From Hydrogenoanaerobacterium sp032017025 (GTDB lineage: Bacteria; Bacillota; Clostridia; Oscillospirales; Ruminococcaceae), in the NCBI RefSeq assembly GCF_032017025.1, contig NZ_DALZQO010000006.1, positions 1 to 64,000 of the forward strand: a DNA stretch of 64,000 nucleotides, written 5' to 3'. The translations under genes were made by a program, and so were the position numbers. The notes under the pieces are model-generated. The model was not told the origin of the DNA. It made no database searches and saw only the letters and a program-made list of their open reading frames with translations. Each line of letters starts with the position of its first letter. Position 1 is the first letter of the stretch. Positions 8,112-16,311 of the stretch are shown one piece after another.

Positions 8112-8173
8112 TTGAATTTGTCAGACAAGATAAAAATAAGTGGCGACCTTTTGAATGGAGAATACTAAATAAT

Positions 8174-9241
8174 ATGAAAACATCTGATTTTTGGTTCGAC
8201 CTGCCCGATGATTTAATTGCGCAAACACCTATTGAGCCGCGCAATCATTCCCGAATGCTGTGTATGAACGGCAACACAGGCGAACTGGAGCATAAACATT
8301 TCTACGACCTTACCAATATGCTCGAAGCGGGCGATACACTCATCCTCAACGATTCACGCGTGCTGCCCGTCCGCCTTTACGGCGAAAAAGAAGAAACCGG
8401 TGCGGCAATCGAATTTTTGCTGCTCGAGCAGCACCAAAAAGATGTGTGGGAGATTCTGGTGCGCCCCGGTAAAAAAGCGAAAACAGGTGTACGCTTTTTG
8501 TTCGGCGGTGGGCTGCTCACCGGTGAGATACTCGAAACCATTGAGGGCGGCAACCGATTGGTTAAATTTACCTATGACGAGGGCGAGAACTTCTATACTG
8601 TCCTGGAAAAAGTCGGCCAAATGCCGCTTCCTCCTTATATCACCAAACGCCTGGAGGATAATGAGCGCTACCAGACCGTTTATTCCAAAGAGCTTGGTTC
8701 GGCGGCAGCGCCTACAGCAGGGCTGCATTTCACCAAAGAGATGATGCAAGAGCTGCGCGAAAAAGGAATCAACATCGGCTATGTCACATTGCATGTAGGG
8801 CTTGGCACCTTCCGCCCTGTTAAGGTGGATGATGTGAATGACCACCATATGCACTCGGAGCATTACCATATACCGCAGGAGACCGTCGACCTGATCAATC
8901 GTACCAAAGCGAGCGGGCATCGGGTTATCGGCGTTGGTACCACCGCTTGCCGCACGGTGGAATCGGTTGCAACAAAATTCGGTGGGGCTTTGCAGGCGGA
9001 TGACGGTTACACCGACATTTTTATCTATCCGGGCTATGATTTTAAAGTGCTCGACTGTCTAATTACCAATTTTCATTTACCCGAAAGCACATTGATTATG
9101 CTTGTTTCTGCCTTTGCGGGCTATGACCATATTCTAAACGCGTATAAGAAGGCGGTAGAAGATGAATATCGATTTTTCAGCTTTGGTGATTGTATGTTTT
9201 TAACCAAATGTGACGGCGATACAAAAAACGGACTGAAGTAG
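8174..9241 (+). CDS. queA: tRNA preQ1(34) S-adenosylmethionine ribosyltransferase-isomerase
   Basis: QueA transfers and isomerises the ribosyl part of S-adenosylmethionine onto preQ1 in tRNA to give epoxyqueuosine. The protein starts KTSDFWFDLPDDLIAQ and contains the family blocks LILNDSRVLPVRL, AAPTAGLHFT and THEKNFHLPESTLIM-like LITNFHLPESTLIML. With the ATG at 8174 it is 355 residues, normal for the family. The upstream in-frame ATG at 8105 would overlap the divergent operon's -35 box and adds residues not seen in QueA. GGAG lies about 13 nt upstream, slightly far. It forms a run with a flavodoxin and tgt, the other queuosine gene. Confidence 0.95.
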   Translation: MKTSDFWFDLPDDLIAQTPIEPRNHSRMLCMNGNTGELEHKHFYDLTNMLEAGDTLILNDSRVLPVRLYGEKEETGAAIEFLLLEQHQKDVWEILVRPGKKAKTGVRFLFGGGLLTGEILETIEGGNRLVKFTYDEGENFYTVLEKVGQMPLPPYITKRLEDNERYQTVYSKELGSAAAPTAGLHFTKEMMQELREKGINIGYVTLHVGLGTFRPVKVDDVNDHHMHSEHYHIPQETVDLINRTKASGHRVIGVGTTACRTVESVATKFGGALQADDGYTDIFIYPGYDFKVLDCLITNFHLPESTLIMLVSAFAGYDHILNAYKKAVEDEYRFFSFGDCMFLTKCDGDTKNGLK

Positions 9242-9251
9242 GGGTGTTAGT

Positions 9252-9803
9252 ATGAAAAATGCAGTGGTGGTCTATCAATCCAAATACGGGAGCACAAAGA
9301 AATACGCCCAGTGGCTTGCCGAAAGGCTGGATTGTGAACTGTTCAAAGCCTCACAGATAAAGGCGGATCGCTTAGAACAGTATGATACAATTTTGTTTGG
9401 TGGCGGGCTGTATGCAAGCGGCATCAGCGGAATTTCACTGATCACCAATCATTTTGAAAAACTCAAGGGTAAGACCATTGCTGTATTTACAGTTGGGCTT
9501 GCCGACCCTAATCAGAAAGAGCAGTTTGGGACGATTCTTGAGAGAAACTTTACTGAGGAAATGCGTAGTCAAATTCGAATTTTCCATCTGCGCGGCGGAA
9601 TCGATTACAAAAAGCTGGGTTTTATTCATAAAACCATGATGAAAATGCTGATAAATATGATGAGAAAAAGACCCCAAGAGGAACTTACCGAAGAGCAAAA
9701 TATGATGTTGGAGGCCTATGGCCGCGTAGTTGATTTCACCGATCAAACAACCATTGAACCCATTGTCTCCTTTGTAAAAGCTCCTGCTGCTGATACTCAA
9801 TAA
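9252..9803 (+). CDS. Flavodoxin-domain protein
   Basis: A 183-residue flavodoxin-like protein. The FMN phosphate loop is visible near the N-terminus as VVYQSKYGSTKKYAQWLA, and TILFGGGLYASGISG forms the second flavin loop. The sequence resembles the Flavodoxin_5/HemG-like group rather than electron-carrier flavodoxins, with an added basic C-terminal segment. It begins 10 nt after queA with a GGGGTG ribosome-binding site and is co-transcribed with it. Electron donor and acceptor are not evident; a link with queuosine synthesis is only positional. Confidence 0.75.
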   Translation: MKNAVVVYQSKYGSTKKYAQWLAERLDCELFKASQIKADRLEQYDTILFGGGLYASGISGISLITNHFEKLKGKTIAVFTVGLADPNQKEQFGTILERNFTEEMRSQIRIFHLRGGIDYKKLGFIHKTMMKMLINMMRKRPQEELTEEQNMMLEAYGRVVDFTDQTTIEPIVSFVKAPAADTQ

Positions 9804-9848
9804 AACTGACAGGAGAACACTGTCATAATACAAAACTGAGAGGTAACT

Positions 9849-10982
9849 ATGGCATATACATTACTGAAAAATGAAGGCACCGCACGCCGCGGCGAGTTTA
9901 AAACCGTACACGGTACCGTGCAAACCCCCGCGTTTATGAATGTGGGCACCGCTGCGGCGATTAAGGGCGGCATCTCGTCCTACGATCTGGTCGATCTCAA
10001 ATGCCAGGTGGAGCTCTGCAACACCTATCACTTGCACCTGCGCCCCGGCGATGAGTTGATCTATGAGTTGGGCGGCCTGCATAAATTTATGGGCTGGCAT
10101 GGCCCTATTCTCACAGACAGCGGCGGCTTTCAGGTTTTTTCGCTGGCAAAGCTGCGCACCATAAAAGAGGAAGGCGTTTACTTTTCCTCCCATATCGACG
10201 GCAAAAAAATCTTTATGGGCCCCGAGCAGAGCATGCAAATCCAGTCGCATCTTGCTTCCACCATTGCCATGGCATTTGACGAATGCATTGAGAACCCGGC
10301 AACACGCGAATACACCGTCAATTCCATTGCCCGCACCACACGTTGGCTGGTGCGCTGCAAACGCGAGATGCAGCGGCTTAATTCGCTCGAGAACACTATC
10401 AACAAAAATCAGCTGCTGTTCGGTATTAACCAGGGCAGTACCTTCCACGATCTGCGCATCCAACATATGAAAGAAATCGCCGAGCTCGACCTCGACGGTT
10501 ATGCCATTGGCGGCTTGGCAGTGGGGGATACCGCTGAAGAAATGTATGGTGTCATTGAAGCGATCGAGCCGTACATGCCGCGTGATAAAATCCGCTACCT
10601 AATGGGCGTGGGAACCCCCGTAAACATCATTGAAGCAGTTCACCGCGGGGTGGATTTGTTCGACTGCGTCATGCCCAGCCGCAACGCGCGGCACGGGCAT
10701 CTGTTTACCTGGAGCGGGATCCGCAATCTGATCAATGAGAAGTATGCGCGCGATGATTTGCCGCTCGATGACCAGTGCGATTGCCCCTGCTGCCGCAACC
10801 ACTCACGCGCTTATCTGCGGCACCTGTTTAAAGCAAACGAAATGCTCGCTATGCGCCTTGCAGTGCAGCACAACCTCTACTTCTACAACACGCTGATGGA
10901 GAAAATTCGTGATGCACTCGATAACGGCACCTTCGAGCAGTTCCGTGCCGAGATGGTTCCCGTTTTAGGCAAAAGAATTTAG
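9849..10982 (+). CDS. tgt: tRNA-guanine(34) transglycosylase
   Basis: Tgt exchanges guanine 34 of NAC-decoding tRNAs (His, Asn, Asp, Tyr) for preQ1. The 377-residue protein shows TDSGGFQVFSL (catalytic Asp), DLDGYAIGGLAVGD, the second aspartate in VDLFDCVMPSRNARHG, and the zinc site CDCPCC...H near residues 305-335. GAGAGGTAAC precedes the start. It lies 45 nt after the flavodoxin gene in the queA group. Confidence 0.96.
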   Translation: MAYTLLKNEGTARRGEFKTVHGTVQTPAFMNVGTAAAIKGGISSYDLVDLKCQVELCNTYHLHLRPGDELIYELGGLHKFMGWHGPILTDSGGFQVFSLAKLRTIKEEGVYFSSHIDGKKIFMGPEQSMQIQSHLASTIAMAFDECIENPATREYTVNSIARTTRWLVRCKREMQRLNSLENTINKNQLLFGINQGSTFHDLRIQHMKEIAELDLDGYAIGGLAVGDTAEEMYGVIEAIEPYMPRDKIRYLMGVGTPVNIIEAVHRGVDLFDCVMPSRNARHGHLFTWSGIRNLINEKYARDDLPLDDQCDCPCCRNHSRAYLRHLFKANEMLAMRLAVQHNLYFYNTLMEKIRDALDNGTFEQFRAEMVPVLGKRI

Positions 10983-11041
10983 CTGCATACAATGGGAATA
11001 TTCTATGTTAATACGTATTTATAAAATCTTGCCCATTTCTC

Positions 11042-11070
11042 TTGCAACTTTTGGGAATTCACGTTATAAT
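11042..11070 (+). promoter_or_regulatory. Promoter of yajC
   Basis: TTGCAA at 11042-11047 and TATAAT at 11065-11070 with 17 nt between, about 75 nt before the yajC start. Confidence 0.8.
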
Positions 11071-11147
11071 ATTCTATACTATGCACAAGGCAGAAGGTGT
11101 CCGCCTCCTGTCCGCGAGAAAACGAAAATCGATGGAGGTATCCCTAA

Positions 11148-11537
11148 ATGTCAACTGCAAACCTTTTAGACACTGCTGCAGCTGGAACTGCAGGCACCGG
11201 CTCTATGCTGGTATCCTTGCTCCCAATGGTTCTAATTTTTGTGGTGTTCTACTTCATTCTTATCCGTCCTCAGAAAAAGAGAGACAAAGAAACTGCCAAG
11301 ATGAGAAGCAACCTTGAGATTGGCGATGAGGTCATCACCATTGGTGGTATTGTTGGACGTGTTGTCAGCTTGAAAGATGATACACTCGTCCTTGAAACCG
11401 GTTCTGATCGAAGCAAAATCCGCTTCCTGCGCAGTGCAGTTCAGCAGAACAATACCGCAGCTGAGAGGGTAGCTGCTGAAAAAGCGGTAGCGCCTACGAA
11501 AAATGCTAAAAATGCCAAAACAGAGGAAACCAAATAA
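11148..11537 (+). CDS. yajC: Preprotein translocase subunit YajC
   Basis: A 129-residue single-pass membrane protein of the Sec accessory complex. The membrane segment is at about residues 20-42, followed by the family motif YFILIRPQKKRDKE and the SH3-like domain NLEIGDEVITIGGIVGRVVSLKDD. The C-terminus is a lysine- and alanine-rich tail. TGGAGGT precedes the start. The position shortly after tgt is the common arrangement in many bacteria. Confidence 0.93.
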   Translation: MSTANLLDTAAAGTAGTGSMLVSLLPMVLIFVVFYFILIRPQKKRDKETAKMRSNLEIGDEVITIGGIVGRVVSLKDDTLVLETGSDRSKIRFLRSAVQQNNTAAERVAAEKAVAPTKNAKNAKTEETK

Positions 11538-11631
11538 TCCCTTAAAAACTCAATCGGAATAATCAAAGTCACTCCTGAATATCCTTTGTGTAGAGGGCTG
11601 CTTTACCAAAGGAAATTTAGGGGTGATTTGT

Positions 11632-12042
11632 ATGAAACAGGGCAAATCCAAAGTAGAGAAGTATGGAACAATGAAGTATTTGAAACCAATCTTAACCGGA
11701 ACCTTAGTGGGAGCTGTGGTGATCACCATTATTTTGATGGTGCTGTCACTTCTGCTGTCGCTGCAGAATATACCCCAAATGTTAATTACCCCAATGGTAC
11801 TTTTGGCACTCGCTGTGGGCTCGCTTATGGGCGGCAACTTTGCAGCGAAACTGGTGCGCGAAAAAGGGCTTGCTGTTGGGTTGTGCTGCGGCGTATTGCT
11901 TTTTTTAATGCTGCTGTTGTTTGGGCAGGGTATCAGTGATAACGGCTTTGGCATTATGGCGGCGGCAAAGCTTGCGATAGCACTGGCTTTTTCGGCAATC
12001 GGCGGAGTGATGGGTGTAAATACGAAAAAACGCAGGAAATAA
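11632..12042 (+). CDS. TIGR04086 family membrane protein
   Basis: A 136-residue protein with a short basic N-terminus and four hydrophobic segments ending in KKRRK. It matches the YrzE-like TIGR04086 family, which in Clostridia commonly lies next to the SCIFF peptide gene, as here (63 nt upstream of scfA). Function is unknown. ATG 11632 is preferred because AGGGG lies 8 nt upstream; a GTG at 11623 is also in frame but overlaps that site. Confidence 0.8.
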   Translation: MKQGKSKVEKYGTMKYLKPILTGTLVGAVVITIILMVLSLLLSLQNIPQMLITPMVLLALAVGSLMGGNFAAKLVREKGLAVGLCCGVLLFLMLLLFGQGISDNGFGIMAAAKLAIALAFSAIGGVMGVNTKKRRK

Positions 12043-12071
12043 TTGAATAATGTAGTTTCTTATGCTATAAT
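12043..12071 (+). promoter_or_regulatory. Promoter of scfA
   Basis: TTGAAT at 12043-12048 and TATAAT at 12066-12071 with a 17-nt spacer and a TG before the -10. The -35 starts directly after the stop codon of the preceding gene. Confidence 0.82.
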
Positions 12072-12104
12072 AACAACATATATTTTGATTAGGAGGATGT
12101 TACA

Positions 12105-12251
12105 ATGAAACACGTTAAAACATTGAATAAAGCAAACCTGAAAGAGTCCGCAGTGAAAGGCGGCTGCGGCGAATGCCAGGCTTCCTGCCAGTCTGCTTGC
12201 AAAACCTCTTGCACCGTTGCAAACCAGAAATGCGAGAACAAAAACAGATAA
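12105..12251 (+). CDS. scfA: SCIFF ribosomal peptide precursor
   Basis: A 48-residue peptide with exactly six cysteines (21, 24, 28, 32, 36, 43), the 'six cysteines in forty-five' signature. It starts MKHVKTLNKANL. Cys32 and Thr37 are both present; in characterised homologues (CteA) these two residues are joined by the maturase as a thioether. GGAGGATGT precedes the start. Its own promoter and a hairpin before scfB suggest it is expressed more strongly than the maturase. SCIFF is nearly universal in Clostridia, but its biological job is unknown. Confidence 0.95.
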   Translation: MKHVKTLNKANLKESAVKGGCGECQASCQSACKTSCTVANQKCENKNR

Positions 12252-12291
12252 TTCTCGTAGATTTGGCTTTGACAGTTGCGAAAGAACTTTC

Positions 12292-12329
12292 AATTAGGGG
12301 ACAGCGCATGAGCTGTCCCCTAATTTTCG
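12292..12329 (+). terminator. Hairpin between scfA and scfB
   Basis: A perfect 14-bp stem (AATTAGGGGACAGC with its complement) around a 6-nt loop, followed by a short T run. It probably acts as a partial terminator that sets a high peptide-to-enzyme ratio. Confidence 0.65.
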
Positions 12330-12359
12330 CCTAAAAATAAAAAGATGGAGAATCCTATT

Positions 12360-13727
12360 ATGATACATAAGTTTTATCAGAATGGCTATCATATTGTACT
12401 GGATGTAAACAGCGGTGCGGTGCACGTGGTAGACAAGCTGCTTTACGATATGCTTGATTTCGTTGCTGAGCCGGTCGCAAAGGAGTGCCCCACCGCAATT
12501 TCCGAGCATTTCGCAGGTGAGTACAGCGCCCAGGATATTGCAGATGCTTATGCCGAGATTTACGAGCTTACTGAGGCAGAGCAGCTTTTTTCTAAAGACA
12601 GTTACGAGCCGTTTGCCAGTATGATGGTATCTGCACCGATCAAGGCAATGTGCCTGAACGTTGCGCACGACTGCAACCTGCGCTGCCAGTATTGCTTTGC
12701 GGGCACCGGTGAATACGGTAACGGCGGCAGAAAGCTAATGCCCATTGAGATCGGTAAAAAGGCGATCGATTTTCTCATTGATCAGTCCTATGGGCGTAAA
12801 AACCTTGAGATGGATTTCTTCGGTGGTGAGCCCCTTATGAACTTTGAAATGGTGAAGGAAACCGTGCTCTATGCTCGCTCTAAGGAAAAGGAGTACGGCA
12901 AAAACTTCCGCTTTACCATCACCACCAACGGTATGCTGCTTGATGATGCGAAAATAGACTTTATCAACAAAGAAATGTCCAACGTCGTTCTGTCTATCGA
13001 TGGCAGAAAAGAGGTTAACGATCGCATCCGCTCGCGCGTGAACGGTGAGGGCTGCTACGATATTATTATGCCCAAATTCAAAAATCTTGTAGAAAAGCGC
13101 GGGCAGGATCAATACTATGTACGTGGTACCTTTACAAAACACAACCTTGATTTCGGCAACGACGTGCTGCACTTTGCAGATGAGGGTTTTGAGCAGATTT
13201 CCATTGAGCCGGTTGTATCGTCAGCTGACAAGCCCTATGCCTTGACACCTGCCGATATCCCTGCAATCTATGAGGAATACGAGCGCCTTGCTAAGCTGAT
13301 TGTTGAGCGCAAAAAGCAGGGGGAAGGCTTTAACTTTTTCCATTTCATGCTTGACCTTGATCAGGGTCCCTGTGCCATCAAACGGCTGCGCGGCTGTGGC
13401 TGCGGCAACGAGTATGTGGCGGTAACACCCGACGGCGACATTTACCCCTGTCACCAGTTTGTAGGGCAGGAGGAGTGGAAGATGGGTAGCCTGTTGGATG
13501 ATACCCTCGACCTCAAGATGAAAGATCAGTTTGCCAAGACGAATGTTTATGCAAAAGAAGATTGCAGAGACTGCTGGGCGAAGTTCTATTGCAGCGGCGG
13601 CTGCAGCGCCAACAGCGTACAGTACGAGGGAGATATCTTAAAGCCCCATAAACTCTCCTGCGATACCGAGAAAAAGCGCCTTGAATGCGCAATCATGATC
13701 AAAGCTGCTATGGCGGATGCAGAATAA
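12360..13727 (+). CDS. scfB: SCIFF maturase, radical SAM/SPASM protein
   Basis: A 455-residue radical S-adenosylmethionine enzyme that forms the thioether link in the SCIFF peptide. An N-terminal peptide-binding region (about 1-90) precedes the CxxxCxxC cluster motif CNLRCQYC at 105-112. The C-terminal SPASM part has cysteines in CAIKRLRGCGCG, YPCHQF and CRDCWAKFYCSGGC, enough for auxiliary iron-sulfur clusters. The start at 12360 has GGAG 9 nt upstream and gives the usual MIHKF N-terminus; an ATG at 12345 overlaps the ribosome-binding site. It lies 108 nt after scfA. Confidence 0.95.
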   Translation: MIHKFYQNGYHIVLDVNSGAVHVVDKLLYDMLDFVAEPVAKECPTAISEHFAGEYSAQDIADAYAEIYELTEAEQLFSKDSYEPFASMMVSAPIKAMCLNVAHDCNLRCQYCFAGTGEYGNGGRKLMPIEIGKKAIDFLIDQSYGRKNLEMDFFGGEPLMNFEMVKETVLYARSKEKEYGKNFRFTITTNGMLLDDAKIDFINKEMSNVVLSIDGRKEVNDRIRSRVNGEGCYDIIMPKFKNLVEKRGQDQYYVRGTFTKHNLDFGNDVLHFADEGFEQISIEPVVSSADKPYALTPADIPAIYEEYERLAKLIVERKKQGEGFNFFHFMLDLDQGPCAIKRLRGCGCGNEYVAVTPDGDIYPCHQFVGQEEWKMGSLLDDTLDLKMKDQFAKTNVYAKEDCRDCWAKFYCSGGCSANSVQYEGDILKPHKLSCDTEKKRLECAIMIKAAMADAE

Positions 13728-13733
13728 AACAAC

Positions 13734-13773
13734 AAAAACCCTCGTACTATCGGCAGATGGTACGAGGGTTTTT
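13734..13773 (+). terminator. Terminator after scfB
   Basis: AAAAACCCTCGTAC pairs with GTACGAGGGTTTTT around a 12-nt loop. The symmetry means it can also end the convergent gene at 13778. Confidence 0.85.
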
Positions 13774-13777
13774 ACTG

Positions 13778-14026
13778 CTATGAGTTTTTTTGCACAGCAA
13801 CAATTTCATCGGCGGTGTTTGCATTTATGTAGATTTGCGAAGCTTTCTCAATTGTGGGCAATGCCTTTTGCAGTGAATCCATACACTGTGTAATCTTTAG
13901 CATCATCCTCTGCTCCAGTATCCGCGAAATCAGGATGGTAACAATCGTCACCAAAGTTGATACTATACTTAAAATCATAAGCCATTTTGCAAGCCCTTTT
14001 TTATTTTTGTTTTTGTATCGTTTCAT
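13778..14026 (-). CDS. Small single-pass membrane protein, unknown
   Basis: An 82-residue protein I do not recognise. A strongly basic start (KRYKNKNKKGLAKW) is followed by one membrane segment at about 15-37, then a polar C-terminal region that looks helical. This arrangement suggests a cytosolic N-terminus with the C-terminal domain outside. The start at 14026 has AAGGTGG 7 nt upstream and a good promoter further up. It is convergent with scfB and has no co-transcribed neighbour. Confidence 0.6.
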   Translation of the reverse strand: MKRYKNKNKKGLAKWLMILSIVSTLVTIVTILISRILEQRMMLKITQCMDSLQKALPTIEKASQIYINANTADEIVAVQKNS

Positions 14027-14055
14027 TGTCATTCCACCTTCCATACTATGTTTTT

Positions 14056-14084
14056 AGTATATCGCGGATGCGAAGTAAACACAA
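14056..14084 (-). promoter_or_regulatory. Promoter of the small membrane protein gene
   Basis: On the minus strand TTGTGT (14084-14079) and TATACT (14061-14056) are 17 nt apart. Confidence 0.6.
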
Positions 14085-14156
14085 TCGGCTTGAACGAATA
14101 TTTTTTGCAGCGCTATCATATCTATTGGTATAGCAAACTGCAAAGGAATGATAACA

Positions 14157-14786
14157 ATGAGGACAATCCGTAGTTTTTCTCCAACGCGCAGGCTTCTGCT
14201 GCGCTATTTCCATGCCTATCGGCAAGTCTTTTTTTATGCGGCGCTTTTTTTGGCAGGAGTGCTGGCAGGGGCGTTGTTTCTCAAAAGTGTGAGCCCCGAA
14301 ACACTCAAAAACCTTTCGGTACTGGTGGGGCAGTTTGCTAAGCGGCGCGGCGAGCAGGATATGCTTACGACGTTTACCACATCATTTACTTCAACCGCAC
14401 TAATGCTGGGTGTTTTATTTGTCTGCGGCTTTTGCGCTGTGGCGCAGCCTGTTATTGTACTGCTGCCGTTTTTTCGCGGGCTGGGCTTTGGCTATCAGGC
14501 AGGGTACCTGTATGCGCAAAATGGCTTTACCGGTGTGGGGTATGTGGCATTGGTGCTGCTGCCCAACATGCTGCTCTCAACGCTCATTCTAATTTACGGC
14601 TGCGGTGAGGCGTTTACGATGTCCACCGCTTATTACAGGGCGGCAAAGCAAGAAGGCGGCAGCAGGCTTATTAACCTGCAAAATTACTGTATCAAATTTT
14701 TGTTTCTATTGTTTTTAGTGCTCATCGTATCCCTCATAGATACGGCATGTACCTTTCTGTTCAGCAGATTGTTCACATTGGTATAA
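14157..14786 (+). CDS. SpoIIM-like stage II sporulation membrane protein
   Basis: A 209-residue protein with about five membrane segments and the DUF95/SpoIIM pattern: an early TM segment, a soluble loop, then FRGLGFGYQAGYLYAQNG and TM segments with LLPNMLLSTLILIYGCGEA. SpoIIM works with SpoIID and SpoIIP to dissolve septal peptidoglycan and drive engulfment in the mother cell. Without spoIID/spoIIP nearby the assignment rests on the fold alone, and DUF95 also includes non-sporulation proteins. AAAGGA precedes ATG 14157 at good spacing, better than the ATG at 14148. Confidence 0.7.
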   Translation: MRTIRSFSPTRRLLLRYFHAYRQVFFYAALFLAGVLAGALFLKSVSPETLKNLSVLVGQFAKRRGEQDMLTTFTTSFTSTALMLGVLFVCGFCAVAQPVIVLLPFFRGLGFGYQAGYLYAQNGFTGVGYVALVLLPNMLLSTLILIYGCGEAFTMSTAYYRAAKQEGGSRLINLQNYCIKFLFLLFLVLIVSLIDTACTFLFSRLFTLV

Positions 14787-14819
14787 AAAACACGGTGATC
14801 TCAGATCACCGTGTTTTTT
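14785..14819. terminator. Bidirectional terminator
   Basis: AAAAAACACGGTGATC and its exact complement around a 3-nt loop, between the convergent SpoIIM-like and antiporter genes. Confidence 0.9.
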
Positions 14820-14820
14820 G

Positions 14821-16236
14821 CTACATTGGAATATTATCAAAGCTGTTGCCCGAAAGCACCATAACATCGCCGACCTTGATCATGGTCGAACCTTTCGGTA
14901 CCAGCATTTTATTTCCACGTTTCACCATTACAACAAGTATTTCCTCTGGGATATTTGCATCCATCACGTTTTTGCCTGCCCATGGGCTATTCGGTGCAAT
15001 TTCAACCTCTACCAGCTTGGTAAGCGACTCATCCTGATAATCGTTAAAGGTCTTGAACACCGATATATCGGGCTCTACAAGATCAAGTTTTTTGGCAATC
15101 AGCGGAATCAGCGAGCCTTGCAAGCCTACTGATAGCAATGCCACCAAAAATACAATGTGAAAGATATCGTTGTTTACCAGTGCACCGGAGTTAACTGCGA
15201 AAATAGCAAATACAATCGATGCCGCACCGCGCAAACCAACCCATGAAACCAAAAGCTGTGATTTGAACGGTACTTTAAACGGTGTGAGGATAGCGAAGGT
15301 TGCTATGGGGCGTGCTGCTACGATTAGGAAGACCGAAATGAGCACGCCGGGCACCAATACGTTGTGAAGCTGCGACGGGAACGACAGTAGGCCCAGCGTA
15401 AAGAACAATAAAATTTGCATCAGCCACGATACTCCATCAAAAAAGTGCACGAGGCTACGTTTATGCAGAATCTTACTGTTGCCTAGAATGATACCGATAA
15501 TGTAAACGCACAGATAGCCGTTGCCTCCCACCCATTCCGAAAGAGCATACCCCAGCACCACTACAGCTGTCACTAAAATCGGATACAGCCCCTCGATTTC
15601 TAAGTTGATAAAGCGAAGCACACTGGCGGCAAGCAAAGCAAGTATTACACCAATGACGATTGCGAAGATTACCTGCTTGCCAAGCAAAAGCAAAACGGGC
15701 TGTTGGTTATTGCCCGTCATAATCGAAATAACGATGACGGTGAGCATATACGAGAACGGGTCGTTGCTTCCGCTTTCAATCTCTAAAAGAGAGGCTAGGC
15801 CGTCTTTAAGGTTGAGATTGCGAGAACGCAGAATCGAGAAAACCGATGCGGCGTCGGTAGAAGCAAGCACCGAACCAATCAAAAAACCTTCCAGCAACGA
15901 GGTTTTCAATACAAGCTGGCAAAATAAACCTGTCAGCAATGCGGTTAGCCCCACACCAAGGGTAGATAGCAGTACCGCTTTTGTCGCAACAGGTTTTGCA
16001 ATTTTCCAGTTGGTACCAAAACCACCAAAGAACATAATAAAAATCAGCCCTATTGAGCAAATTTTACTGGCGGCTTCAAAATTGTCAAAACCAATTCCAA
16101 ATATCCCGTCCGATCCAAACACCATACCCAACACTAAAAACAGCAGCAGTGAGGGTACGCCAAACCGGTAGAAGACTTTACTGGATGCAACGGCGAGTAA
16201 AAGTATAACTGCCCCAATGATCATAAATTGTAGCAT
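14821..16236 (-). CDS. K+/H+ (CPA1, NhaP2-type) antiporter with RCK-C domain
   Basis: A 471-residue protein with about 12 membrane segments (to about residue 385) of the cation:proton antiporter CPA1 family, including the ion-site region ASTDAASVF and ESGSNDPFSYM. The last 85 residues form a TrkA-C/RCK-C domain (VEVEIAPNSPWAGKNVMDAN), typical of NhaP2/CvrA K+/H+ antiporters, where it binds a nucleotide or ion regulator. It would export K+ or Na+ in exchange for protons at the cell membrane. AAAGGAG precedes the start. It is monocistronic; the ion specificity is inferred. Confidence 0.85.
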   Translation of the reverse strand: MLQFMIIGAVILLLAVASSKVFYRFGVPSLLLFLVLGMVFGSDGIFGIGFDNFEAASKICSIGLIFIMFFGGFGTNWKIAKPVATKAVLLSTLGVGLTALLTGLFCQLVLKTSLLEGFLIGSVLASTDAASVFSILRSRNLNLKDGLASLLEIESGSNDPFSYMLTVIVISIMTGNNQQPVLLLLGKQVIFAIVIGVILALLAASVLRFINLEIEGLYPILVTAVVVLGYALSEWVGGNGYLCVYIIGIILGNSKILHKRSLVHFFDGVSWLMQILLFFTLGLLSFPSQLHNVLVPGVLISVFLIVAARPIATFAILTPFKVPFKSQLLVSWVGLRGAASIVFAIFAVNSGALVNNDIFHIVFLVALLSVGLQGSLIPLIAKKLDLVEPDISVFKTFNDYQDESLTKLVEVEIAPNSPWAGKNVMDANIPEEILVVMVKRGNKMLVPKGSTMIKVGDVMVLSGNSFDNIPM

Positions 16237-16311
16237 GAATGAACTCCTTTCTTCTTTTATTTACCTTTTAATTATATCAGTAAAGAACGGACAGGGCAAT
16301 TACTAAATCCG

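Noticed and set aside
8105..8173. Earlier ATG for queA
   Set aside because: It overlaps the -35 box of the divergent lysine operon and adds residues not found in QueA.
11080..11100. Near-identical segments CTATGCACAAGGCAGAAG (yajC leader) and CTATGCACAGGCAGAAG (34603)
   Set aside because: One-base-indel matches of this length are expected by chance in 64 kb, and the surroundings differ.
13778..14044. Six-codon longer start for the small membrane protein
   Set aside because: The longer start overlaps the ribosome-binding site; ATG 14026 has proper spacing.
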